From a bacterium (lineage in GTDB: Bacteria > Orphanbacterota > Orphanbacteria > Orphanbacterales > Orphanbacteraceae), in contig JALGYY010000033.1 in NCBI GenBank assembly GCA_025782575.1, forward strand, positions 1 to 14,058: DNA of 14,058 bases, given 5' to 3'. The notes under the pieces were generated by a model. It saw only the letters and a program-made list of their open reading frames with translations, made no database searches and was not told where the DNA came from. The first letter of the stretch is position 1, and each line of letters opens with the position of its first letter. Of this stretch, positions 5,143 to 12,834 are shown one piece after another. A program made the translations under genes and the position numbers.

Positions 5143-8130
5143 CTACCGAAGAAGAACGATTTTCCGGCTCAATTGATCATCTCCAGTGCGGAGAACCACG
5201 AAATATGTGCCGCTTCCCACGGGGTTCCCGCGACTGTTGTTTCCTTGCCAGAGAACGCTATGCGGTCCGGCCGGCTTTCGGCCGGAAAGAAGTGTGATCA
5301 AACGGCGACCGCGGACATCGAAGATGGCCAGATCCATCTTCGCGCTCTGCGTTAGGGTGAAACGTACCGTTGTTGCAGGATTAAACGGTGTGGGTTGGGC
5401 GTGAAGCGAGACCCCGGGACGCGGCGGACCAGTGTCTTGTGGGAAACCCGCGTTGCCCACCGACGTGGGTACATTGTCCACGCTAAACACGAGAACGATC
5501 CCTTCGTGTCCAACATATGTACTGTCGGGTACGCCCGTAGTAAGTGGGAAGTTATTTGAAGCGGTATATCCTGCCACCGCCACAAAGCCCCATGGGTCTA
5601 CTGCAATCCCGAAAGGCCGCTCGTTGCCACTACCTCCAACTAGCGTTGAGTAGTTAAGGGTATTGGTGCTTGCATCCAAGTCGCTGAAGAAGAGGTCCTC
5701 TGCGCCTTGATTCACCGTGTGTATGGGATTCCCGCCCACCGGGAAGAAACTATCCGTTTGACTGAAGCCGGCAAAGACGTAGTCCCCCAATGTGCTCACG
5801 GCAACCGTGGTGATGTAGTCGTTCCCGCGACCGCCGAAGAAGGTTGAGTAGATCAGGGTGTCGGCAATGAACTCTGAGACAAAGCCGTCATACGGATAAG
5901 GTGGGATGTTGCCACCGATTTGTGAGTTGTACGCGTTGATGGTCGGAAAGTCCGGTGACTCTGTCTCCCCACAGACAACGATGCCGCCAGAACTCGAGAG
6001 CGCAACATCCCAGCCGGCGTCTGCGTTCTCTCCCCCAAGGTATGTCGAGTAGGAAAGGTCGGTGAAATCTGCGGAAAGGCGTGACACGAAGGCGTCCTCG
6101 TCCCCCGATAGCGTTGAACTCAGCGGTCCGCCCGCAGTGGGAAAATTGGGGCTGTTCGAGCGCGTTCTGCCGACCACGATCGGCTGATTGCTCGAACTGA
6201 GGACTATGCCCCTCGCTTGATCAAGTTGGCCTCCCCCCAAGAAGGTGTGTTTTAATTTTTGCGAACCATCCGGCAAAAGTTTCGATACGTAGGCATCGTC
6301 GCCACCGTTTGGGGTTGTGTCGTAGGCGCCAGAGCTTGCGGGGAAAGAGGCCGCGCTGGAGGTCGTGGTACCAGTAACGTAGATCGTGTCTTGCCCATCG
6401 AGCGCGATTGCCTCGACTGTCTCCTGGCCGTTACCTCCGTGGTACGTGCTGAAATCAAGAGACGATCCATCCACACTAAACCGAGCTATAAAGCCATCCG
6501 GAAACGTGTTTGGGCTATGGTCGTACCCGTTTCCTTCGGTAGGGAAGAAGTTTGATTCTGTCCATCCTCCAACAACGGCTCGATTGGATTTGTCTACCTC
6601 GATCGCCCGCCCCTCATCCCTATCGGCGTTCCCCAGAAACGTGGCATAGATCAAAGTATTTCCTACTCTCGAGAACTTCGCAACGAATGCATCCCAGTCA
6701 CCAGAACCCTTTAGGCTGTCGTACACGCCAGGTGTAGTGGGGAAACCGGAGTCAGAAGCATTCCGACCTGTCACGTATAAATCGCCACTGCTATCCGCGG
6801 CGACATCAAAGGCCTGATCGTTACCGCTTCCTCCGAGGTAGGAGCTCCAGTAAAGGTCCGGATCAACCACGAGCAACTTGGTATCGTCATACGTTCCGAC
6901 GGAGAATCCGACTTCGTCGTTTGCACCGACCTCATAGTTTCCGGAGATGCTTGACGAGCCATCCTGAAAAACGATTGGTTTTCCTTCAACAAACTTCTGG
7001 CCAGCCGCGTAAAGGATCAGGGTTCCGCCATTCTCAGCGGAGATGCTATCGATTCCTTCGTACGACAGGCTGTAATCCTCCACATCCGCGCCGGCGGCCA
7101 CGAGCAGCTCGCTCTTCAGGTGATTCCCGTCGATACGGTAGACGACGTCAATACCGAAATAGAGGTTCTTATAAGTGAGTTCTTTATAGGTTGGAACGTT
7201 CGTGATCCACAGAGACGGAACATCGCCGAGGAGGTAGTTGTACTTGCCGGCACTCGCCCCCGACGGAACAATCTCGGCGGTTGTGGATGCGCCGGCAAAG
7301 TCATAGCGGACGACAATCCCTTGGATCCGGACCGAGTCCGCGGAGTCTTCGTTTCCGCCGATGTACTCAATGTTTGTCCGGCGATCAATGGTTACTCCAG
7401 AACTCGTGAAAAAGATGCCGCCAGATGACGACCTTGCGTAGTAGAGCACCTCGTCGGGTAGTTGCCCCCGGTTCTCGATGATCGTGATCGGCCGCTCTGG
7501 CAACTGCACAACCGGATCGGTCGCAAGGGGCGTATCCTCGCTATCTCCATCGCCTCCAGAAACCGAAGGGTCTTCTCCCCCGCTTTCAGGAGCTGCCCCG
7601 CCACCTTGCTGGTTCGCCACGCAGGCTTTCGCCCCCTCGAAGCTTGAAAACGTGTCGGTCGCGACGGCGGCATCCATCCACCCTGAAATCGCTTGATCAA
7701 ACACAAACGTCGGGCACTCTCCTCCGGTTTTCGCTTTGAACCGTAGCCGCGCGATTTCCGTTGGAGTGTGAAGAAGTGTGCTCACGCTGAAATCCGTCGA
7801 CTGGAGCAAGAGAAGCCCGTTGGAGTCAATCTGAACGTCGATGTCCGCCCATCCTGAGGGAGTGACGTAGATCGCCGTAACCGTATCCGCAATCCACTCG
7901 AACGCGCCGGAAGTGTCCCCGAACGTCATGCCAAAAGCGTAGAGAGAGTCCGTACCGGTGAGCCAGATTCGGACAAGAAGCGTGTCCCCGATATTGACCC
8001 CAGTTGAGTCCGGACCGTTCGTTGAGTTGGAATCAAGGTCCGCTACGATGGAGAGGCCGGCCAAGGCCGGGGAAGCAAGAACGAGCAAGGCGAGAAGAAC
8101 AACGGCGCTGGCGAAACGAGTAAACAGCAT
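5143..8130 (-). CDS. Large secreted SBBP-repeat beta-propeller protein with cohesin-like N-terminus
   Basis: The ATG at 8130 gives 995 aa and places a classic signal peptide at the N-terminus (MLFTRFASAVVLLALLVLAS, with ALA-G cleavage near residue 24). An in-frame extension to 8238 is rejected. A G-run (GGGGG) about 6 nt upstream is a weak ribosome-binding site. Domains in order: a cohesin-like beta-sandwich (about 25-165, VADLDSN, GDTLLVRIWLTG, IARLRFKA); a Gly/Ser/Asp-rich linker (about 170-205); the ENRGQLP domain that commonly precedes SBBP repeats (about 215-425); seven SBBP repeats (about 430-880), each opening with Y-S-[ST]-[YF]-x-G-G and carrying D-[AG]-F-V-[AS]; and a C-terminal FlgD-like module (TPFNPATTVRFTL, FDVRGRRL, GTYFVVL) ending in IVLLR. 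The stop is TAG. It is likely an exported surface adhesin or scaffold; the ligand is unknown. Confidence 0.9.
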   Translation of the reverse strand: MLFTRFASAVVLLALLVLASPALAGLSIVADLDSNSTNGPDSTGVNIGDTLLVRIWLTGTDSLYAFGMTFGDTSGAFEWIADTVTAIYVTPSGWADIDVQIDSNGLLLLQSTDFSVSTLLHTPTEIARLRFKAKTGGECPTFVFDQAISGWMDAAVATDTFSSFEGAKACVANQQGGGAAPESGGEDPSVSGGDGDSEDTPLATDPVVQLPERPITIIENRGQLPDEVLYYARSSSGGIFFTSSGVTIDRRTNIEYIGGNEDSADSVRIQGIVVRYDFAGASTTAEIVPSGASAGKYNYLLGDVPSLWITNVPTYKELTYKNLYFGIDVVYRIDGNHLKSELLVAAGADVEDYSLSYEGIDSISAENGGTLILYAAGQKFVEGKPIVFQDGSSSISGNYEVGANDEVGFSVGTYDDTKLLVVDPDLYWSSYLGGSGNDQAFDVAADSSGDLYVTGRNASDSGFPTTPGVYDSLKGSGDWDAFVAKFSRVGNTLIYATFLGNADRDEGRAIEVDKSNRAVVGGWTESNFFPTEGNGYDHSPNTFPDGFIARFSVDGSSLDFSTYHGGNGQETVEAIALDGQDTIYVTGTTTSSAASFPASSGAYDTTPNGGDDAYVSKLLPDGSQKLKHTFLGGGQLDQARGIVLSSSNQPIVVGRTRSNSPNFPTAGGPLSSTLSGDEDAFVSRLSADFTDLSYSTYLGGENADAGWDVALSSSGGIVVCGETESPDFPTINAYNSQIGGNIPPYPYDGFVSEFIADTLIYSTFFGGRGNDYITTVAVSTLGDYVFAGFSQTDSFFPVGGNPIHTVNQGAEDLFFSDLDASTNTLNYSTLVGGSGNERPFGIAVDPWGFVAVAGYTASNNFPLTTGVPDSTYVGHEGIVLVFSVDNVPTSVGNAGFPQDTGPPRPGVSLHAQPTPFNPATTVRFTLTQSAKMDLAIFDVRGRRLITLLSGRKPAGPHSVLWQGNNSRGNPVGSGTYFVVLRTGDDQLSRKIVLLR

Positions 8131-8291
8131 GACGACCCCCCCGTGTGGTGGCGAGAGGTCCGGGGGTGTCAGAGCAGGATGCGAGCGCTTCTCTCGGTAA
8201 GTGCCGACCCTCATCCTTATTCGCGCCTCATGGCACACTTGACCGTTTACTGCTGATGACAGGGAATCCTCTGCAGGGATGTGTAATTGGG

Positions 8292-8318
8292 GGGCGGGAC
8301 CTTAACTCGGTCCCGCCC
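8292..8318. terminator. Perfect 10-bp GC-rich hairpin between secreted-protein genes
   Basis: GGGCGGGACC (8292-8301) and GGTCCCGCCC (8309-8318) form a perfect 10-bp stem with a 7-nt loop, 39 nt past the stop of the beta-helix gene (8358) on the minus strand. There is no T-tract after it on that strand (CCCCAATTAC follows). It may be an attenuating or RNA-stabilising stem, or a terminator without a U-run. It separates the beta-helix gene from the SBBP gene at 8130, so these two may be separate transcripts or differentially expressed. Confidence 0.5.
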
Positions 8319-8357
8319 ATACACACAGCCGCTCACTTCTGAAGAGCGTTTCCGGAA

Positions 8358-9809
8358 CTACCTAATGAGAACAACTCTGATCGTATGCGTGTTAGAGTCG
8401 GTGACAAGTCTAGCAAAATAGACTCCCGACGGGGCGGATTCCCCTGACGCGTCCGTACCATCCCAGACTGCCGAGTGGTCCCCAGAGCCGAGTGGTCCCT
8501 TAACAAGTTCAATCACACGTCTACCACCGGGGGAGTGAATGGTGAGCAACACGTCATTGGACTCGCCAGGTCTACCAGGTACTGTGAAGCGGATTAGAGT
8601 AGTGGGGTTGAACGGCGTCGGTTCAGCACTTATCAAGCCAGAACTTGATGAGCCTGGCCGAAGTCTGTCGTTCTTGCTAGTTGCTGAACTTTGTAAGATC
8701 CCTGAAGTGAAGGGTTCGTAAGCGCATTGCTCACTGTCACAGCAAGGAAGGCCTCCAGCATTCCAAGTGCCAGCACCCCCCAAGGGGATTACAAGGGGAT
8801 CAACGCACGCTGGCTCGTTCAGTTGGCTGAAGCGATGAACTGCGTATATGTGCTGACGCCAGCATTGGTAGCCCGGATCTGCGTAGACATTCCAGGTGCT
8901 ATCTGGATCGAATGTCGTATCTGGCGACACGCCAAGGCCTCCTAAGCTATCTGCATCCACTTCCCAAAAGCCGTTGCAGGATTGCGATGCAGAATCTGCG
9001 TACGTCACATCGATGGCATACGTGCTCTCAGCGTAGGAAATGATGTTTTTTGTGAATGCGTTGTAGGATGTGATTCTAACCGATGAGGTGGTCAACTGTT
9101 GCTGTGCTGTCCCCCGCCCCTTATCTCTGTCGAATGTGTTTCTCTTGATGATCAGCGAGCCTTCTCCCGTACCCGGGGCGTCAGTAATCGCCTGAGAATG
9201 GATCGATGCGCCACCCACCCTGTCGGCAACATTCTGGTAGAAGATATTGCTCCGAATAGCGACAGAGCCGTCGTCCCCAATATCATCGATTCGGATTGCT
9301 CCACCGCCGGGCGCGACGTTTCCATGAATCAAGCAATTCTTAATGATAACTGTACCATTCGTGTAGTCAATATAGATCACTCCTCCCCCCGCCTGGCTTG
9401 CATGGTTATCACTGAGCCGGCAGTTATCTATGGTTAGTGTGCCATCGTTGGTACCATTGATCGAACCGAACGCACCACCCTGGAACGCTTCACCACGCTT
9501 GAGAGTTAGCGATTTAAACAGAAGTGTCCGTTCACCGATGATATTGAATATGCTTGAGCTTGATTGGCCTTCATTGTCAAGAATGGTCTTGTCGCGTTTC
9601 TCTCCGATAAATGTCAAATCCTTGTTCACGCTGACATTGTGAACAACGTATGTGCCCTTTTTGATCTCAATTGTGTCTCCGTTCGAAGCCGCGAGGATTG
9701 CGTCGGGAATGGTACTCTCATCATCCGGAACAACAATGACAGCTCCCCAAGCTTGAACAGCCATGAACATTGTCACACAGCCGGCGAGCCAGACTTTCGA
9801 GCATAGCAT
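8358..9809 (-). CDS. Secreted right-handed beta-helix protein with C-terminal sorting module
   Basis: The ATG at 9809 has a perfect AGGAGG 6 nt upstream (9816-9821), which fixes the start even though the frame stays open to 10139. The 483-aa product begins with a signal peptide (MLCSKVWLAGCVTMFMAVQA). It continues with VVPDDESTIPDAILAASNGDTI, the typical opening of NosD/pectate-lyase-like beta-helix proteins. Rungs are visible as TIDNCRLSDNHASQAGGGV, VIIKNCLIHGNVAPGGGAI, VAIRSNIFYQNVADRVGGA and LIIKRNTFDRD, each with an N-x-[FLI] turn and a Gly-rich turn. A Cys-containing region follows (about 300-385). The last 90 residues or so are the FlgD-like module (PTPFNPTTLIRFTV, GVYFARL) ending in VVLIR. 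No catalytic residues for polysaccharide cleavage are evident. It is likely an exported surface protein and the first gene of the minus-strand run. Confidence 0.9.
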   Translation of the reverse strand: MLCSKVWLAGCVTMFMAVQAWGAVIVVPDDESTIPDAILAASNGDTIEIKKGTYVVHNVSVNKDLTFIGEKRDKTILDNEGQSSSSIFNIIGERTLLFKSLTLKRGEAFQGGAFGSINGTNDGTLTIDNCRLSDNHASQAGGGVIYIDYTNGTVIIKNCLIHGNVAPGGGAIRIDDIGDDGSVAIRSNIFYQNVADRVGGASIHSQAITDAPGTGEGSLIIKRNTFDRDKGRGTAQQQLTTSSVRITSYNAFTKNIISYAESTYAIDVTYADSASQSCNGFWEVDADSLGGLGVSPDTTFDPDSTWNVYADPGYQCWRQHIYAVHRFSQLNEPACVDPLVIPLGGAGTWNAGGLPCCDSEQCAYEPFTSGILQSSATSKNDRLRPGSSSSGLISAEPTPFNPTTLIRFTVPGRPGESNDVLLTIHSPGGRRVIELVKGPLGSGDHSAVWDGTDASGESAPSGVYFARLVTDSNTHTIRVVLIR

Positions 9810-10138
9810 CACATACCTCCTGCGTTGAATTCTCACGAAGTGCCAGGTACAATAATGGCCCGGTTTTCCTCCTTCCGATGAGCCTTGAGTTTGCTGGCCG
9901 GGGGTTGTAATACAGATACTGGGCAAAGGTGGGATCAGAGAATACGGAAGATTGGGATTTTGTGGCACCGGCACACGCCTGCTCTCTGTGCTGGCCGATC
10001 CGGGATAGAGCTGCACCAATTCCTGAGTGGAGGACAACTGACTAGATTGACAAACTTTACACAATACACGAGTAGTCCGCAAGTGACGCGCAGGTGAATT
10101 CTCGGATGGGGAGTGGACAATTAGGGGTGATTTGACCA
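9810..10138. other. 329-bp divergent intergenic region
   Basis: This lies between the divergent starts at 9809 (minus) and 10139 (plus) and must carry both promoters. The minus-strand frame stays open across it, but its composition (Ser, Pro and Gln rich, no domain) and the perfect ribosome-binding site at 9816-9821 argue that it is untranslated leader. A TTGACA lies at 10047-10052 on the plus strand without a recognisable -10. TGAATTCTC occurs twice, near 9825 and 10094. A GGGGTGAT at 10124-10131 is the ribosome-binding site of the plus-strand gene. Confidence 0.5.
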
Positions 10139-11722
10139 TTGGGAACTCAGATTAGCAGGGCAGAATGGCGATGGGTGGCGGCCGTAAGTACAGTGCTCGC
10201 CGTAGTGATCTTCTTGCCACAGATCTATGGATGGCTGTCAACACCACCAGACAAGGTGTTCATGTGGAGCACAATTCTTAACAAACGAGACCTGTACACC
10301 TACGTTGGCTGGATAGAGCAGTCATCTCATGGTCACATTCTGACGACCAACATGTTCACAACCGAGGAACATCGTCGGCTCTTATTTCGCCCACTTTTGC
10401 TCCTTGGAGGACTCATTTCACTCCTGCCCGGCGTCTCAGCAATGGCGGCATTTCAAATACTCCGTTTTCTCTCGACAGGAATCGTCATAGGTTCAATCTA
10501 TTACTTGATCGCTCGGTACATAACCGAAATCTCAAAGAGACGACTCTTGCTACTGATAGTGGCGTCCTCCTCGGGCATTGGATGGCTTTCAGGCACATGG
10601 CCATCTGAGTCCATCGACACTTGGGTTCCTGAGGCCGTGACTTTTGCGGCAATCTATCAATCCCCGCACTTCTCAATTAGCCTTGCCTTAATGCTGTTCA
10701 TTCTATCCCGCTTTCATACAGCGCTCAGCTCAAGCACGTCACGTGGTATCCCCTCCGCAGGTTTGGCGGGTGCTCTGCTGGCGTGGATTCACCCATATGA
10801 TGTAGTTTCGGTAGTGGCCATATGCCTTGCGTGGTGTTCTATTGGAATCGTCCGGGACCAAAGAGAGCGGCTGCAAATCGTGCGATCGTTCCTCTTTCTC
10901 CTCGTCTTGATGGCCCCTGGAATACTCTATCAATTTGCAATTCTTCGAATAGAGCCGATGTTCGGAGAGTGGACGGAGGCAATTACCGGAGGATCGCCCA
11001 AGCCCTACGACATTCTGACTGGTCTGGGTTTGCTGTGGCCGTTCGCGGGTCTTGGGGTTTTGCTAGGGCACGAGAAACATAGGACCCTGATCGTCCACGC
11101 ATGCCTATGGATCTCAATTACTCTTGTCCTCGTTTACTTACCCTTTGCATTTCAGAGACGCCTGATTCAGGGATTGCACATTCCCGTCGCTATCTTGGCA
11201 GGGCTTGGGCTGAATGAACTCGTCGCGCGAATCTCAAGTCATCGCCGGAGGTTCGCACTCGTGATAACTGCTACCACAGTAATAGTGCTGAGTTTGACAA
11301 ACCTGCGGATGCTAGTGGAGGATACTCGCGTATACTCAAGGCATATTGGACCGCATCATATCGAGGAAAGATACGTGAGGATCCTTCAGTGGTTGCATGA
11401 AAACGTTGAGGAAGATTCGCGTGTTCTCTCCTCCCTCCAGATTGGAAGTCTTGTGCCTGCCTTGGCTGGTTGCAGAACCTATCTCGGGCATCCGGAGCTT
11501 ACAATCCGAGCCTATGAAAAAGCGCGAACGGTGGAGCGGTTCTTCTCGACGGACAGAGACTATGAAGCGAAGCTACAGTTCTTAAGAGAAGTCGGGATCA
11601 ACTACGTTGTCGTGAGTCCTTTCGAGCGTCGGTTCGGGTCGCCCTCAAGGCGAATGGCCGAGTACCTTGCCTTAGTCCATACCGATGATGGGATAGACAT
11701 CTATGAGGTTCCCGGGGCTTAG
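10139..11722 (+). CDS. Polytopic membrane protein, GT-C glycosyltransferase-like
   Basis: The 527-aa protein starts at TTG 10139, supported by GGGGTGAT 7 nt upstream; the nearby ATG at 10165 is out of frame. About ten to eleven membrane helices are predicted by eye (near 12-33, 81-99, 103-127, 133-153, 170-190, 205-235, 250-269, 290-308, 315-337, 343-362 and 369-390). A soluble C-terminal domain of some 135 residues follows, ending GINYVVVSPFERRFG to DIYEVPG. The first long loop carries NKRDLYTYVGWIEQ, and the acidic and aromatic residues there fit the first periplasmic loop of GT-C enzymes, where the catalytic acid sits. The overall layout matches PMT/GT39/YfhO-like enzymes that use polyprenyl-phosphate sugars, but no diagnostic signature is seen. 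A membrane transporter or polymerase cannot be excluded. It is transcribed divergently from the secreted-protein run, and no terminator with a T-run follows it. Confidence 0.8.
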   Translation: MGTQISRAEWRWVAAVSTVLAVVIFLPQIYGWLSTPPDKVFMWSTILNKRDLYTYVGWIEQSSHGHILTTNMFTTEEHRRLLFRPLLLLGGLISLLPGVSAMAAFQILRFLSTGIVIGSIYYLIARYITEISKRRLLLLIVASSSGIGWLSGTWPSESIDTWVPEAVTFAAIYQSPHFSISLALMLFILSRFHTALSSSTSRGIPSAGLAGALLAWIHPYDVVSVVAICLAWCSIGIVRDQRERLQIVRSFLFLLVLMAPGILYQFAILRIEPMFGEWTEAITGGSPKPYDILTGLGLLWPFAGLGVLLGHEKHRTLIVHACLWISITLVLVYLPFAFQRRLIQGLHIPVAILAGLGLNELVARISSHRRRFALVITATTVIVLSLTNLRMLVEDTRVYSRHIGPHHIEERYVRILQWLHENVEEDSRVLSSLQIGSLVPALAGCRTYLGHPELTIRAYEKARTVERFFSTDRDYEAKLQFLREVGINYVVVSPFERRFGSPSRRMAEYLALVHTDDGIDIYEVPGA

Positions 11723-11793
11723 ATCTCAAGTAACGCACACGATGAATGGGGTCCATGCCCCGGAAGACCCAGAGGTCTCTCGGCAGAGCGGGG

Positions 11794-12141
11794 TTATCCC
11801 CCGGTTTCGTGGACGGTTAACGATTGAGGATCATGCCTGATTGAAAAACCTCCTTTCGAAGCAGGCAAGTGAAATCTAAATCTCCCTGCGTATTCCGGAG
11901 ACATCCTTACCTGACTCCCGCCGACAGATCCGGCGACTTCTGGTTCCAGATTAAGCCCTTTTGTGCTCGATGGGTGGAATGTTTCGATCGGTTCGAGTAG
12001 TCGTCGCTTGCTAAACAAGTCAAACCATTCAGTTGTCGCGAGTTCGATGTCTACGATTCTGCGCTGAGGCTCATTGCAATCCAGGGATCCATGGACGGTC
12101 GAAGAGTCGAGATCGCTGGCCCCACATGTAATAATCCAGTT
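11794..12141 (-). pseudogene. IS3-family transposase (OrfB) C-terminal remnant
   Basis: The minus-strand frame open from 12141 to 11794 contains DIELATTEWFDLFSKRRLLEPI (encoded at 12051-11986). This closely follows the C-terminal pattern of IS3-family OrfB integrases as I recall it, D-V-E-[FY]-A-T-x-E-W-V-D-W-F-N-x-R-R-L-L-E-P-I-G. The expected P-P-A-E-[FA]-E ending is replaced by unrelated residues. Upstream, the DDE catalytic core is not recognisable, and a TGA at 12142-12144 closes the frame. Only the tail of a degenerate insertion sequence therefore remains. GTCCACGAAACCGGGGG follows on the same strand at 11814-11798 and looks like the right end of such an element. Confidence 0.6.
11798..11814 (-). 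mobile_element. Possible right-end terminal sequence of decayed IS3-like element
   Basis: The minus-strand sequence GTCCACGAAACCGGGGG resembles the end sequences of IS3-type elements (GTCCACGAAA followed by a C/G-run) as I remember them. It lies about 170 nt past the transposase motif in the expected orientation. No matching left inverted repeat was found within the window, so this is a remnant at most. Confidence 0.35.
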
Positions 12142-12403
12142 TCACTGGAAACACCTGGCTCGGATTGTGTCTGACAGGCTCGATTTCGGAGTTCGGCTCC
12201 CGACTATTCCAAGCCCATTGGAATTGCACAGTAATACTTCAATGAACAGCATGCGGCAACCGTGCCACCCCGCTACGCTCCGCGGAACCCGATGTGCTGG
12301 AGCCAAGACCTCCCCCCACCTTCTCTCTCGCTCGGGTCCAGGGTAGGAAGAGGAATGAGCCAATTGTCCGCTCTTTCCATCTACGACCGAACGGAGGTTT
12401 CTT

Positions 12404-12493
12404 ATGCGCCTAGACAGCAGAATCTCGGAAGGAATGATCGTCTCCAGCCCACACTCGGGATACGAGTCCTTTCGCGACCTGAGGTATCTCTGA
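12404..12493 (+). CDS. 29-codon upstream ORF, translationally coupled to next gene
   Basis: ATG at 12404 has GGAGG 6 nt upstream (12393-12397). The ORF runs for 29 codons (MRLDSRISEGMIVSS at its start) to a TGA at 12491-12493. That stop overlaps the ATG of the next gene as TGATG (12491-12495). The strong ribosome-binding site and the one-base overlap suggest a translated small protein or leader that couples translation to the following gene. It has no membrane helix, Cys cluster or amino-acid run of an attenuator type. It could be a chance ORF. Confidence 0.45.
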   Translation: MRLDSRISEGMIVSSPHSGYESFRDLRYL

Positions 12494-12777
12494 TGGAGGG
12501 CGGAGTTCGGCTCAAGCGAAAGCCGCAGGAGATCCCTCTCGACCACCCGGTTTCGCGTTGGAGATTCACGGGACAGCTCGTCGCTACTCCCGCCGCACTC
12601 GACGCCTTCGGCGCGGAATTGATCCTTCCCGTCTATCTCATCCTCCAGACCCTCGCCGAGAAACATGACGGGGTCGACTACCTCCAGGTGTTCGAGGATC
12701 CGACAGGGGCCGATTCAAGGCTCTGGTTCATCGACGACGAAACCCACGTCACCGCCCTTTTGCCCTTAGATTACTAA
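12493..12777 (+). CDS. Small (94-aa) accessory protein with VATPAAL and LWFI-VTALLP motifs
   Basis: The ATG at 12493 has GAGGT 7 nt upstream and gives 94 aa; the stop is TAA. It has an N-terminal basic stretch (VRLKRKP), then FTGQLVATPAALDAFG, a central helix and DYLQVFEDPTG, then RLWFIDDETHVTALLPLDY at the C-terminus. The combination V-[AV]-T-P-x-A-L near the start and R-L-W-[FV]-I-...-V-T-x-L-L-P-x-[DE]-Y at the end recalls a widespread group of small uncharacterised proteins on plasmids and integrative elements. In that group the middle is usually longer. The function is unknown; it is soluble and probably cytoplasmic. It is coupled to the 29-codon ORF and followed directly by a strong terminator, so the two form a short operon. 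Confidence 0.75.
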   Translation: MEGGVRLKRKPQEIPLDHPVSRWRFTGQLVATPAALDAFGAELILPVYLILQTLAEKHDGVDYLQVFEDPTGADSRLWFIDDETHVTALLPLDY

Positions 12778-12784
12778 GAGACTC

Positions 12785-12820
12785 AAGAAGCCGCCCGGCA
12801 CCGACCAGGCGGCTTCTTCC
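12785..12820. terminator. Bidirectional rho-independent terminator, 11-bp stem
   Basis: AAGAAGCCGCC (12785-12795) pairs perfectly with GGCGGCTTCTT (12808-12818) around a 12-nt loop. On the plus strand the stem ends in CTTCTTCCTTTG, which supplies a broken T-tract. It lies between the convergent genes ending at 12777 (plus) and 12835 (minus) and probably serves both. Confidence 0.85.
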
Positions 12821-12834
12821 TTTGATCGAGCATC

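Larger units (their letters stand above)
11723..12403. other. 681-bp region without an intact gene; holds IS remnant
   Basis: No intact coding frame is convincing here. It contains a decayed IS3-type transposase C-terminus on the minus strand (11794-12141) and a possible element end (11798-11814). Short G/C stems near 11749-11775 (GGGG-tccatg-CCCC and GACC-caga-GGTC) have no T-tract. From about 12150 to 12390 I recognise nothing. Confidence 0.5.

Noticed and set aside
8131-8238. 36-residue extension of the SBBP protein
   Set aside because: It would put a non-hydrophobic stretch ahead of a textbook signal peptide.
10047-10075. Promoter for the GT-C-like gene from TTGACA at 10047
   Set aside because: No acceptable -10 at 16-18 nt spacing.
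9810-10139. N-terminal extension of the beta-helix protein by 110 residues
   Set aside because: The perfect AGGAGG at 9816-9821 and the signal peptide starting at 9809 place the start there; the extension has no domain character.
12142-12666. 174-aa minus-strand ORF
   Set aside because: It is antisense to the coupled small genes, has no recognisable motif and no ribosome-binding site.
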